The notes under the pieces were generated by a model. That model ran no database searches. It had not been told where the DNA came from and saw nothing but the letters and a program-made list of their open reading frames with translations. Positions 7,658-15,577 of a stretch of DNA of 64,000 bases are shown in pieces (positions within the stretch are counted from its first letter, which is position 1; each line of letters opens with the position of its first letter). The position numbers and the translations under genes were made by a program. The DNA lies in the NCBI GenBank assembly GCA_038106885.1, contig JAYNFX010000001.1, positions 1-64,000 of the forward strand, read 5' to 3'. This DNA comes from UBA3537 sp038106885 (GTDB lineage Bacteria > Bacteroidota > Bacteroidia > Flavobacteriales > Flavobacteriaceae).

Positions 7658-9001
7658 ATGTCGTTATCTGTTTTAAATGCTATTTCTCCAATTGATGGTC
7701 GATATCGATCAAAAGTAACTGAACTTGAAAGTTTTTTTTCTGAACAAGCACTAATTAAATATAGAATATTAATTGAAATTGAATATTTCATAGCCCTATG
7801 CGAAGCTAAAATTGACCAATTGTCAACATTTGATGAAAAATTATTTGTGGAACTTAGATTAATTTATGATAATTTTTCAACTGAGGATGCAAAACAAATT
7901 AAAAATATTGAAAACACAACAAATCATGATGTTAAAGCTGTTGAATATTTTATAAAGGAAAAATTCGATTCATTGGGAATTAGTGAATATAAAGAATTTA
8001 TCCATTTTGGACTTACATCTCAGGATATAAATAATACAGCAATTCCGTTAAGTGTTAAAATTGCAAATGAAAAAGTATACATTCCATTTGTTGAAGAGCT
8101 CATAAATAAGTTAGAGCAACTTTCAAATGATTGGTCAAACATACCAATGCTTGCAAGAACTCACGGTCAACCTGCTTCCCCTACCCGACTTGGAAAAGAA
8201 ATTAATGTTTTCAAAGTTAGACTTGAAGAACAGTTAAAAGTATTAAATAAAATCCCCAACGCAGCTAAATTTGGAGGGGCTACAGGTAATTTTAATGCCC
8301 ACCATTTAGCTTATCCAAAACAAAACTGGAAAAAATTTGCAAATAATTTTTTAGTCAATAAACTTGGACTATACCATTCTTTTCCAACAACACAAATAGA
8401 ACATTATGACCATTTAGCTTCTCTTTTTGATGCAATGAAAAGAATAAATTCAATCATGATTGATTTAAATCGTGATTTCTGGACTTATATTTCAATGGAT
8501 TACTTTAAACAAAAAATAAAAAAAGGTGAAGTTGGAAGTTCAGCTATGCCTCACAAAGTTAACCCTATTGATTTTGAAAATAGTGAAGGTAATCTTGGTA
8601 TTGCTAATGCTGTTTTTCAGCATCTTGCTTCAAAATTACCAGTATCTAGACTTCAAAGAGATTTGACAGACAGTACTGTATTGAGAAATATAGGAGTACC
8701 TTACGCTCATACAATAATTGCTTTTAAGTCAACAATAAAAGGTCTTAATAAGCTATTGATTAATAAAAATAAGATAGCAAGTGATCTTGAGCAAAATTGG
8801 GCGGTTGTGGCTGAAGCAATTCAAACTATTTTAAGAAGAGAAGGGTATCCTAACCCATATGAAACTCTGAAAGGATTAACTCGGACTAATTCTGTAATAA
8901 ACTCAAATTCAATTTCAGAATTCATTAATAATTTAGACATAAGCGATAAAGTTAAAGAAGAATTAAAGAAAATTACACCTTCAAATTACACTGGGATATA
9001 A
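7658..9001 (+). CDS. purB: Adenylosuccinate lyase
   Basis: A 447-residue enzyme of the fumarase/aspartase superfamily. It acts twice in purine synthesis: SAICAR to AICAR, and adenylosuccinate to AMP, releasing fumarate each time. The N-terminus (SLSVLNAISPIDGRYRSK) is characteristic of the E. coli-type PurB subgroup. Further landmarks are HFGLTSQDINNTA, ARTHGQPASPT and the signature loop GSSAMPHKVNPIDFENSEG near residue 292, which carries the catalytic serine. The first ATG at 7651 is out of frame; 7658 gives the family N-terminus. Single-gene unit; purL, another purine gene, is 25 kb away. Confidence 0.97.
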   Translation: MSLSVLNAISPIDGRYRSKVTELESFFSEQALIKYRILIEIEYFIALCEAKIDQLSTFDEKLFVELRLIYDNFSTEDAKQIKNIENTTNHDVKAVEYFIKEKFDSLGISEYKEFIHFGLTSQDINNTAIPLSVKIANEKVYIPFVEELINKLEQLSNDWSNIPMLARTHGQPASPTRLGKEINVFKVRLEEQLKVLNKIPNAAKFGGATGNFNAHHLAYPKQNWKKFANNFLVNKLGLYHSFPTTQIEHYDHLASLFDAMKRINSIMIDLNRDFWTYISMDYFKQKIKKGEVGSSAMPHKVNPIDFENSEGNLGIANAVFQHLASKLPVSRLQRDLTDSTVLRNIGVPYAHTIIAFKSTIKGLNKLLINKNKIASDLEQNWAVVAEAIQTILRREGYPNPYETLKGLTRTNSVINSNSISEFINNLDISDKVKEELKKITPSNYTGI

Positions 9002-9008
9002 CATTCAA

Positions 9009-9551
9009 CTAAAATATAAATTCATTAAAATCTATCTTGGTAAGTTTACTTAAGTCAATTTCGTTCAATAACCTTCGTAATTTAAAAAATTTTTCTAATT
9101 CCATTTCGTTGCCCAAAACCCTAATGATTGCAAAACCTGTTTTATTCGAATTAACAAATATTACAATTTCTTTCAAAAATCCATTATTATCAACTGTGTA
9201 AACTCTAACCTTACCGTCTTTGGGATTACCTAAACTAATAATCCTTTCATAGCTGGAATTAGTGAAAAGTTGGTTAATTTTAAGCAATTCCTCAGAGTAT
9301 TTGGTATGATTAATTGAATCAAGACTAAATGACAAAATATTGAATTTACTAATACTACTGAGAGCTTCTTTCTCACTAGAACTCATTTCAAAAGAGTCAA
9401 GGCCTAAGACAGAAATAGGCACATCAATTGATATAAATCCATTTTTTTCTTGATTATCTACAAAATATGTCTGTAAGCTTGGTGCAGAACTGCAGCAGCA
9501 TAAAACTATTCCAATAATAGGAAATAATTGAAAAATTATTTTTTTAAACAT
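9009..9551 (-). CDS. DUF4252-like lipoprotein
   Basis: A 180-residue protein with a signal peptide and lipobox-like end (FPIIGIVLCCCSSAP), so probably lipid-anchored. The body shows the DUF4252 pattern: a segment about being a sum or difference over residues (VPISVLGLDSFEMSS), then IISLGNPKDGKVRVYTVDNN and FVNSNKTGFAIIRVLGNEME. The family's function is unknown. It is the last gene of the leftward sigma operon and a paralogue of the gene just upstream. It ends 7 bases from the convergent purB stop. Confidence 0.7.
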   Translation of the reverse strand: MFKKIIFQLFPIIGIVLCCCSSAPSLQTYFVDNQEKNGFISIDVPISVLGLDSFEMSSSEKEALSSISKFNILSFSLDSINHTKYSEELLKINQLFTNSSYERIISLGNPKDGKVRVYTVDNNGFLKEIVIFVNSNKTGFAIIRVLGNEMELEKFFKLRRLLNEIDLSKLTKIDFNEFIF

Positions 9552-9564
9552 TATTCAACACTAA

Positions 9565-10116
9565 CTACCTTCTAGTTTTACGCCCATTTGATACATTATT
9601 TAAGGCACCTCCTCCTGGAACGTCAAGTTTTTGTGTTAAATTTGAAATAGTTCTAAGATCAATATTACCCAATAATGAAAGTAAAACAGTATCGTAAGAC
9701 CTGCCTCCAACTGAATTATCATTTCCAGTAACAAACATTAAAAGTTCATCAACCATATACTCTTTACTTCCAGATTTAACATAAAATTTAATATTTTGGT
9801 TACCCTCTTTAATACGCATAAGTTCTTCAAGATTTTTCAATTCAACGTACGAATCGACATCATCACTAATTGATCTAGAAACTTCATTATCATTTGTTGA
9901 ATAGACTGTTAAACTATTTAAACTTTTAAATTGATTTATTAATACGCCTGCTTCAGAATCACCAGAATCAATATTCATATCACCTAACATTTTAAACATC
10001 TTACTATTGATTAGTATCGAAGTAACGTTATCCATGTCCTCATACTTATCAAAAAGGCTCTGTGAAAAAATTGAAGTTGATATAACTAAAAATAAAATTG
10101 TAAATATTTTTTTCAT
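9565..10116 (-). CDS. DUF4252 exported protein
   Basis: A 183-residue protein with a clear signal peptide (MKKIFTILFLVISTSIFSQS). The mature part (LFDKYEDMDNVTSILINSKM, then KSLNSLTVYSTNDN and IKFYVKSGSKEYMVDELLMFVTG) fits DUF4252, a Bacteroidota family usually encoded next to an ECF sigma factor. No catalytic motif is visible. The C-terminus is short and basic (NGRKTRR). It lies 10 bases after the predicted sigma-regulator gene and 13 before the second DUF4252 gene, so all four are one transcript. Confidence 0.8.
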   Translation of the reverse strand: MKKIFTILFLVISTSIFSQSLFDKYEDMDNVTSILINSKMFKMLGDMNIDSGDSEAGVLINQFKSLNSLTVYSTNDNEVSRSISDDVDSYVELKNLEELMRIKEGNQNIKFYVKSGSKEYMVDELLMFVTGNDNSVGGRSYDTVLLSLLGNIDLRTISNLTQKLDVPGGGALNNVSNGRKTRR

Positions 10117-10126
10117 GATTTTAGAA

Positions 10127-10609
10127 TTATTTTATTAATCTTTTAGTAGTTAAATTATAATTTTTTAAGTGGTTAATATTTTGTTGTCCAATAGATAAAC
10201 TGTGTGATAATTCATCCAATATATAGATTTTTGATTTACTCTGATTGAATTTATTAGACAAAAATTCAAAAGCTGACTTTGTTTTTTCATAAGATGAAAT
10301 TTCATTCATATTTGAAGCATAAAAATTTGTTTCTGAATTAATTAAATAAATAAAAGAGCTCAAAAATAATATTATAGAAGCCGCAATTGAAAATTTTAAA
10401 AAAGTAGAATTAAATTTATTATAAATTACCTTTTTATTAAAGTTATAATCATTAGCATAATCTAAATAATTAAATATTAACTTGTAGTGAATAAGATCCT
10501 CCGGTACATCATTTTTTTTAAAAAATTCTTTCAATAAACACTCTTCTTCCAGATTAGAGATTCCTGAATTATATTTTTTTAATATTTTTTTAATCTTATT
10601 GAGTTCCAT
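10127..10609 (-). CDS. Small single-pass membrane protein, candidate anti-sigma factor
   Basis: A 160-residue protein. The first 70 residues are charged and helical-looking (MELNKIKKILKKYNSGISN), then one membrane segment follows near 74-92 (FLKFSIAASIILFLSSFIYL) and a C-terminal part of about 70 residues would be periplasmic. That topology, and a start overlapping the sigma gene by 14 bases, are what is expected of a cognate anti-sigma factor. I see no zinc-binding HxxxCxxC motif and no FecR domain, so the call rests on position and topology only. Confidence 0.55.
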   Translation of the reverse strand: MELNKIKKILKKYNSGISNLEEECLLKEFFKKNDVPEDLIHYKLIFNYLDYANDYNFNKKVIYNKFNSTFLKFSIAASIILFLSSFIYLINSETNFYASNMNEISSYEKTKSAFEFLSNKFNQSKSKIYILDELSHSLSIGQQNINHLKNYNLTTKRLIK

Positions 10610-11102
10610 AATTATGTAATTTAATTAACTCATTTCTTAATTTCTTTCTAGCTCTTGAAAGTGTAACTCTAATCGCAGTTTCGTTCATCCCAATAATTTC
10701 TGATATTTCTTTGAATTCATAACATTCAATATCCCTCAACTGAATTACCAATCGTTGTTTCTCAGGAAGAAGATTTATTAGTTTATTAATTAAATTTATT
10801 GAATCATTATTTTCAATTCTCCTTTCTAGAGATTCGTAACCGGTAAAATTTGAATGAATAATCTTCAAATTACTAGCTTGTTGCGATTTTAGCCTATCAA
10901 AACAATGATTCTTTGTTATTGTCATGGCAAATGCCTCTGGGTTACTAATCGTACTTAACCTTTTACGGTTTTTCCACAATTTCAAAAGAACGTCTTGTGT
11001 GGCATCTTCTGCCTCATCAACGGATACCAAAAACCGTTTAGACAAACGAAATATTTTGTGTTTAATAGGATCTATAAAAGCTAAATACTCCGTTTCACTC
11101 AT
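10596..11102 (-). CDS. ECF-type RNA polymerase sigma factor
   Basis: A 168-residue sigma-70 family protein with only regions 2 and 4. Region 2 spans about residues 10-75 (DEAEDATQDVLLKLWKNRKR, AFAMTITKNHCFDRLKS). Region 4 spans about 107-160 with the helix-turn-helix LLPEKQRLVIQLRDIECYEF and ISEIIGMNETAIRVTLSRAR. It heads a leftward operon with a membrane protein and two DUF4252 proteins, and is divergent from an S41 protease gene across 134 bases. ECF factors commonly autoregulate, but no repeated promoter motif could be identified. Confidence 0.92.
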   Translation of the reverse strand: MSETEYLAFIDPIKHKIFRLSKRFLVSVDEAEDATQDVLLKLWKNRKRLSTISNPEAFAMTITKNHCFDRLKSQQASNLKIIHSNFTGYESLERRIENNDSINLINKLINLLPEKQRLVIQLRDIECYEFKEISEIIGMNETAIRVTLSRARKKLRNELIKLHNYGTQ

Positions 11103-11236
11103 TAATAATCAAGTATTACTTATATAACGACAATTAAAATAGTTTGTTACAACAAGTGCATAAATATTTTTTAATAAAAATAATTTACTGTAATTTGTAA
11201 AATAGAATTATTAAATTTTATTTCAACAATTTTATT

Positions 11237-12661
11237 ATGAAAACTAAATTTAAACTATTAATGTTTAGTGTTTTAATTCTGTTTAATTATGGATGTTTTG
11301 AAGATGGTGATGATAATGTTGTTGCTAGTGCAAGCATTAAGGACTTCGTGTGGAAAGCTATGAATGCTGTATATTTATACAAGTCAGACGTTAATGATTT
11401 AAGCGACGATAGATTTGAATCAAATGAAGAGCTACAAAATTTTTTAGATTCATATGATACTCCAGAAAATCTGTTTGAAAGTTTAATACATGATAGGCAG
11501 AATGTTGATCGATTTAGTATAATCACCGATAATTATTTTGAATTAGAACAACAACTTAGTGGTATTTCAAGAAGTACGGGAGCTGATTTTAATTTCTATA
11601 TTGAACCTGGAAGTTCAACCGAAATTTTTGGAATAGTGAGACTTATTTTACCAAATAGTAATGCAAGCCTAACTGGATTAACTAGAGGTGATATATTTAA
11701 TAAAATAAATGGGGCAAATTTAACAACGTCAAACTTATCATCACTACTAAATAACGATAATTATACAATTAGTTTAGCTACTTACGATGATAATGAAACT
11801 GCTACAATTAGCGATGATCTAATCGTAGATGGCGATCAAATTGTTGACCTCTCAAAAGAAGATTACATTGAAAATCCAATTTATGATTATAGAATAATTA
11901 ATCAAGATAATGACAAAATAGGATATTTAATGTACAATGGCTTTGTTGGTGAGTATAACTCTGAATTAAATCAAGTTTTTAGTGCATTCCTTACAGAAAA
12001 CATTAATCATTTGGTTCTAGATTTGAGATATAACTCTGGAGGTAATATAAGAACCGCAACTGAACTGGCCAGTATGATAACCGGACAATTTTATAACCAA
12101 GTTTTTACAATACTTAAGTATAATGAGTCATTGCAGAGTAATAATCAAGATTTCCTATTCACTAATAGCTTAGACAATAACAATAGTATAAATAGTTTGA
12201 ATCTTAATAAAATTTATGTTTTAACTTCAAATCGATCTGCTTCAGCTAGTGAAATGATTATCAATAGTTTAAAATCATATATCAGCGTTGTACAAATTGG
12301 AGATCAAACAGTAGGGAAGTCTCAAGCATCGCAGATTATTTATGATTCACAAAATCTATCACGAAATAATGTTAATTCAGGTCATACATATGCCTTATTA
12401 CCACTAATAGCGATAACAGTAAATAAAAATGATGAAACAGTTCCTTCTGACGGAATAGCACCATCAATAAATATTGTTGAAAAGCCTAGTAATTATGGAT
12501 TAATTGGAGATATTGAAGAGCCTTTACTTAAAGCTGCTTTATTAGATATTCAAGGGTCAAATAGATTGTATGATCAAAATAATAACAAAATCTACCCGTT
12601 TGATATCAGTTCAACCAAAAAGTATGAAAACATAATGTATGTTAAGACTTCTAAAAAATAA
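11237..12661 (+). CDS. S41-family C-terminal processing peptidase, lipoprotein
   Basis: A 474-residue predicted lipoprotein (lipobox LFNYGC, Cys20). A PDZ-like segment lies at about 120-180 (IVRLILPNSNASLTGLTRGD). The S41 protease domain follows: HLVLDLRYNSGGNIRTA near 256, then SNRSASASEMI (329-339) carrying the nucleophilic serine, and VGKSQAS with the general-base lysine at 359. These are the Ser/Lys dyad positions of CtpA/Prc-like enzymes. It is probably a periplasmic or surface tail-specific protease; substrate unknown. Divergent from the sigma operon and overlapping the next gene by 23 bases. Confidence 0.88.
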   Translation: MKTKFKLLMFSVLILFNYGCFEDGDDNVVASASIKDFVWKAMNAVYLYKSDVNDLSDDRFESNEELQNFLDSYDTPENLFESLIHDRQNVDRFSIITDNYFELEQQLSGISRSTGADFNFYIEPGSSTEIFGIVRLILPNSNASLTGLTRGDIFNKINGANLTTSNLSSLLNNDNYTISLATYDDNETATISDDLIVDGDQIVDLSKEDYIENPIYDYRIINQDNDKIGYLMYNGFVGEYNSELNQVFSAFLTENINHLVLDLRYNSGGNIRTATELASMITGQFYNQVFTILKYNESLQSNNQDFLFTNSLDNNNSINSLNLNKIYVLTSNRSASASEMIINSLKSYISVVQIGDQTVGKSQASQIIYDSQNLSRNNVNSGHTYALLPLIAITVNKNDETVPSDGIAPSINIVEKPSNYGLIGDIEEPLLKAALLDIQGSNRLYDQNNNKIYPFDISSTKKYENIMYVKTSKK

Positions 12662-13139
12662 AAACCACATACTAATTGTTTTGTTAATGCTCATTGCTGC
12701 ATTTTCAAGACTCATTCCACATCCACCTAACTTCACTCCATTAACTGCTATAGCTCTATTTGGAGGAATTTATCTGTCCAATAAAATTTTATCGTATTTA
12801 CTACCAATTATTATTATGTTATTGTCTGATGTTTTCCTGGGATTCTCAAGTATTTCTCTATTTGTATATTTTTCATTTATTATAATTAGCTACATCGGAA
12901 TAAAAAGTAAAAAGCCCAGCATACTTAATATAGTTCTCTCAAGCGTTGTTTTTTTTATTGTAAGTAATTTTGGTGTTTGGATTTTGGGATATCCTAAAAC
13001 ATGGGAAGGCTTTATAAAATGTTATACTGTTGCAATACCATTTTTTAGAAATTCTTTAGCAGGAGACTTAGTATATTCAGGTTTAATGGTATTATCCTAT
13101 AACTTAAGCTCTAAGTATTTATTAAGAACTACAAAATAG
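12639..13139 (+). CDS. DUF6580-like multi-pass membrane protein
   Basis: A 166-residue protein with about five hydrophobic segments. After the first, the motif HPPNFTPLTAIALFGGIYL is the conserved feature of DUF6580, and the C-terminal part has a conserved-looking IPFFRNSLAGDLVYSG. Size and topology resemble substrate-binding (S) components of ECF vitamin transporters, but no ligand is known and that analogy is inference. The start lies within the last 23 bases of the S41 gene in another frame, so translation is likely coupled. Confidence 0.7.
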   Translation: MLRLLKNKNHILIVLLMLIAAFSRLIPHPPNFTPLTAIALFGGIYLSNKILSYLLPIIIMLLSDVFLGFSSISLFVYFSFIIISYIGIKSKKPSILNIVLSSVVFFIVSNFGVWILGYPKTWEGFIKCYTVAIPFFRNSLAGDLVYSGLMVLSYNLSSKYLLRTTK

Positions 13140-13140
13140 A

Positions 13141-13989
13141 TTAAAAGGTTCTATAAAGATTAAAACCGAAGAAAACATCACCTTCTGTCCAATCCCCTGT
13201 AGAAGAAGACATTAAATTAATAGCATTCATAGATTGGGAATTTGAGAATAAAAGTTGAAAAACATGACCTCCAGTTTCAATGTCTAATCCAATTCCTAAT
13301 GGATTTTTGAAAATAGAATCGCTTGATCTATTAAAATGATACCCGTAATCAATATTAAATGAAGCCCTCTTTGATATTTTATAACGTCCTCCAAAAATTA
13401 CTCCGTATTGAGAATTATTTTGATTAGTTAAAACTACTAAATTTTCATGAAAATAAGATGGAGATACAATAGCTGAAAGGTTTTTATTTAATTTTCTAGA
13501 AATTATAAATTGAGTGAAATATCCTAGTCTATTGTTAAAAGACATTTTAGGATAAATTTCATCATCAAGAGATGAATCAATTGTCAATGAAGAATATAAT
13601 ACTAATGTGAAAGGGAATTCATTATTTTGAGCAATTAACCTTGCTTTTAGGGCTACATCGAAAGTTTTATTGTATGAAGATCTTGAAATACTAAGATTAG
13701 AATACTCATTCAAACCATAAATAAAATTTAACCTTGTAATTGCATCATCAAGACCAAAGAAATTTTCAAATCCATACTTTATGCTTCCAAATCTGTGAGA
13801 TACCGAAAAAGCAAATTCACCTGAAGATATAAGCTTTGTAGATTCAAAATTGACAACCTTTAAACTTTTAAATACAGAACTAACTTCTATATCTTGATCA
13901 AAATCAATTTCATTTAAAAGATCTGTTTGAGAAAGAAATATATTTGTGAAAATAAAAAATATTAAACTACTTCTTAAAAATAATGACAT
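13141..13989 (-). CDS. DUF5777-like beta-barrel protein
   Basis: A 282-residue protein with a signal peptide (MSLFLRSSLIFFIFTNIFLS). The rest alternates polar and hydrophobic residues in short strands (FAFSVSHRFGSIKYGFENFF, ASFNIDYGYHFNR, GDVFFGFNLYRTF) and ends in phenylalanine, as outer-membrane barrel proteins often do. It fits DUF5777, of unknown function. It is the last gene of the leftward cupredoxin-YceI cluster, 32 bases after yceI, and convergent with the DUF6580 gene. Confidence 0.68.
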   Translation of the reverse strand: MSLFLRSSLIFFIFTNIFLSQTDLLNEIDFDQDIEVSSVFKSLKVVNFESTKLISSGEFAFSVSHRFGSIKYGFENFFGLDDAITRLNFIYGLNEYSNLSISRSSYNKTFDVALKARLIAQNNEFPFTLVLYSSLTIDSSLDDEIYPKMSFNNRLGYFTQFIISRKLNKNLSAIVSPSYFHENLVVLTNQNNSQYGVIFGGRYKISKRASFNIDYGYHFNRSSDSIFKNPLGIGLDIETGGHVFQLLFSNSQSMNAINLMSSSTGDWTEGDVFFGFNLYRTF

Positions 13990-14021
13990 ATTAGATTTTT
14001 TTGAATTAATTAAATTCTATA

Positions 14022-14567
14022 TTAATTTGAAATTAAATTCATATCAACATAAACGTACATTTTAGATGGTATTTTACTTTTTACAATCTTAGGGACTTTT
14101 ATATTAAAATCTGAAATGTTTAAAGCAAATTCTCCAGTAATTTTAATATAATCATCAAAAAATTCAACTACGAAGGGAATTTTATCTAATTCCTTTTTAA
14201 CACCATGGAAATTAAAAATTCCATTAATCAAATAAACTCCTGAAATCTTAGATTTATAATTTAATAAGTTTCCCGAAAATGTTGTTTTGGGATAGAGATC
14301 AGATTCAGCATAGCTCTCATTGAAATGCTCTTGCATTAATGAATTTTTAAAATTAAAATCTTTAATAAATGCTAAAGCAGCAATATCTCCATTATTTGTA
14401 TCAAAAACAGCCGACAATGAGTTATTAGCAGCCTTTATTGGCACAAAAGAATCTATTCTAGAATCAAATGTAACATAACCCGATTTAGTGTAATATTTTT
14501 GTTGAGAGTATAGAGAAATTGAACCCAAAAAGGATAACAATATGATATATACTAAAGGTTTATTCAA
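14022..14567 (-). CDS. YceI-family periplasmic protein
   Basis: A 181-residue exported protein (signal MNKPLVYIILLSFLGSISLY). It shows the YceI lipocalin-like pattern: YYTKSGYVTFDSRIDSFVPI at the start, the central YPKTTFSGNLL, then a GIFNFHGVKKEL segment and IKITGEFALNISDF. YceI proteins bind isoprenoid or other lipid ligands in a barrel, and some are linked to quinone-related electron transfer. Here it lies 9 bases after a copper-protein gene, which suggests, as inference, a redox-linked role. Confidence 0.85.
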   Translation of the reverse strand: MNKPLVYIILLSFLGSISLYSQQKYYTKSGYVTFDSRIDSFVPIKAANNSLSAVFDTNNGDIAALAFIKDFNFKNSLMQEHFNESYAESDLYPKTTFSGNLLNYKSKISGVYLINGIFNFHGVKKELDKIPFVVEFFDDYIKITGEFALNISDFNIKVPKIVKSKIPSKMYVYVDMNLISN

Positions 14568-14576
14568 ATTAAAATA

Positions 14577-14936
14577 TTACTCTGTAACGGTTATTGTTCC
14601 AAACATAGAGTTTGGATGTGGATCACAAACATATTGAGTTGAGCCAATTTGATTAAAAATCCATTGAAATTGATATCCTTGTTCAGAAATAAATCCAGAA
14701 TCAAAATTTTCTATCCCTGATGTTGATCTTAAATTATGTGTTCCGCTACCCCAAATCCATCTAACTGTATCACCAACTTGAACTGTTAATTGTTGATTTG
14801 TACTGACACTAGTGTTTTGCCAAGGTAATTCGTAAAGGGTTGAATCCTCACTTAACGATCCAGATACATCGGAGACACTATCGCTTTCGCACGAAAAAGT
14901 AAAAATTAAAAGCAAAAAAACTGTAAAAAAACGCAT
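14577..14936 (-). CDS. Plastocyanin-like cupredoxin lipoprotein
   Basis: A 119-residue protein with a lipobox (LIFTFSC, Cys16). The mature domain starts with NQQLTVQVGDTVRWIWGSGT. The type-1 copper ligands can be assigned as His67 (GTHNLRS), Cys104, His107 and Met111 in YVCDPHPNSMFG. The complete His-Cys-His-Met set predicts an active blue-copper electron carrier on a membrane surface. It is a close paralogue of the upstream secreted cupredoxin, one base away, suggesting tandem duplication with different cell-surface targeting. Confidence 0.88.
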   Translation of the reverse strand: MRFFTVFLLLIFTFSCESDSVSDVSGSLSEDSTLYELPWQNTSVSTNQQLTVQVGDTVRWIWGSGTHNLRSTSGIENFDSGFISEQGYQFQWIFNQIGSTQYVCDPHPNSMFGTITVTE

Positions 14937-14937
14937 T

Positions 14938-15513
14938 TTACAATTTTATAAATTTATTTGATACTCTAATATTCTTTGTTGAAATTGTAACAAAATAAAC
15001 ACCTGACCTATAGTTAGAAACATCTAATTTATAATTATTTAAATCATCAGATGTATCAGAAAAGTTCATTTTACCTAACATATTGAAAACCTGAATATTA
15101 GCAGTTTCATTTAATTGAGGCAAAGTTATCTTAACATAATCAGAGCTAGGATTAGGATATATTGAGAATGTATAATTTTCATAATCTCCTACAGAAGCTG
15201 AAGAATCATTTACAGTTACTGTACCATACATTGAATTTGGGTGTGGATCACAAACATAAGATGTTTGACCAGCAGAAGTAAATGTATGTGAGAACGTAAA
15301 CCCTGAACTCCCATATCCAGAATCAAATGCCTCCACTCCAGATGTAGATCTTAAATTGTGAGTGCCAGAGCCCCAAGTCCAGACAACAGTATCTCCAATG
15401 TCTATGGTTATTTGCTGATTTGTGCTTGTCATTCCCCAATCTAAATTATGAGTAGTTTGTGAGAATAAAAAGGTTGAGAATAAAGAGAAAAATAAGAGTA
15501 AATTTGTTTTCAT
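14938..15513 (-). CDS. Secreted cupredoxin with type IX sorting domain
   Basis: A 191-residue protein: signal peptide to about residue 19 (MKTNLLLFFSLFSTFLFSQT), a plastocyanin-like domain at about 22-103, and a C-terminal type A sorting domain starting FSIYPNPSSDYVKITLP and ending VSNKFIKL. Copper ligands are His52, Cys88, His91 and Met95. The sorting domain directs export across the outer membrane by the type IX system, so this copper protein should be extracellular or surface-bound. It is the first gene of the cluster with the lipoprotein cupredoxin, YceI and DUF5777. Confidence 0.9.
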   Translation of the reverse strand: MKTNLLLFFSLFSTFLFSQTTHNLDWGMTSTNQQITIDIGDTVVWTWGSGTHNLRSTSGVEAFDSGYGSSGFTFSHTFTSAGQTSYVCDPHPNSMYGTVTVNDSSASVGDYENYTFSIYPNPSSDYVKITLPQLNETANIQVFNMLGKMNFSDTSDDLNNYKLDVSNYRSGVYFVTISTKNIRVSNKFIKL

Positions 15514-15527
15514 ATATGTGTTTTTAA

Positions 15528-15557
15528 CAAATATATTAATAATTAAAATTAATATAT
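15528..15557 (-). promoter_or_regulatory. -7 element and overlapping inverted repeat upstream of the cupredoxin cluster
   Basis: On the minus strand, 15528-15535 reads TATATTTG, a Bacteroidota -7 element 15 bases before the cupredoxin start. It overlaps the left arm of a perfect 10-base inverted repeat, ATATATTAAT (15531-15540) and ATTAATATAT (15548-15557), with a 7-base spacer. This is a candidate operator. The repeat is pure A/T, so chance is a real alternative in this genome. Confidence 0.35.
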
Positions 15558-15577
15558 GTTAAAATATTAATAATGAA

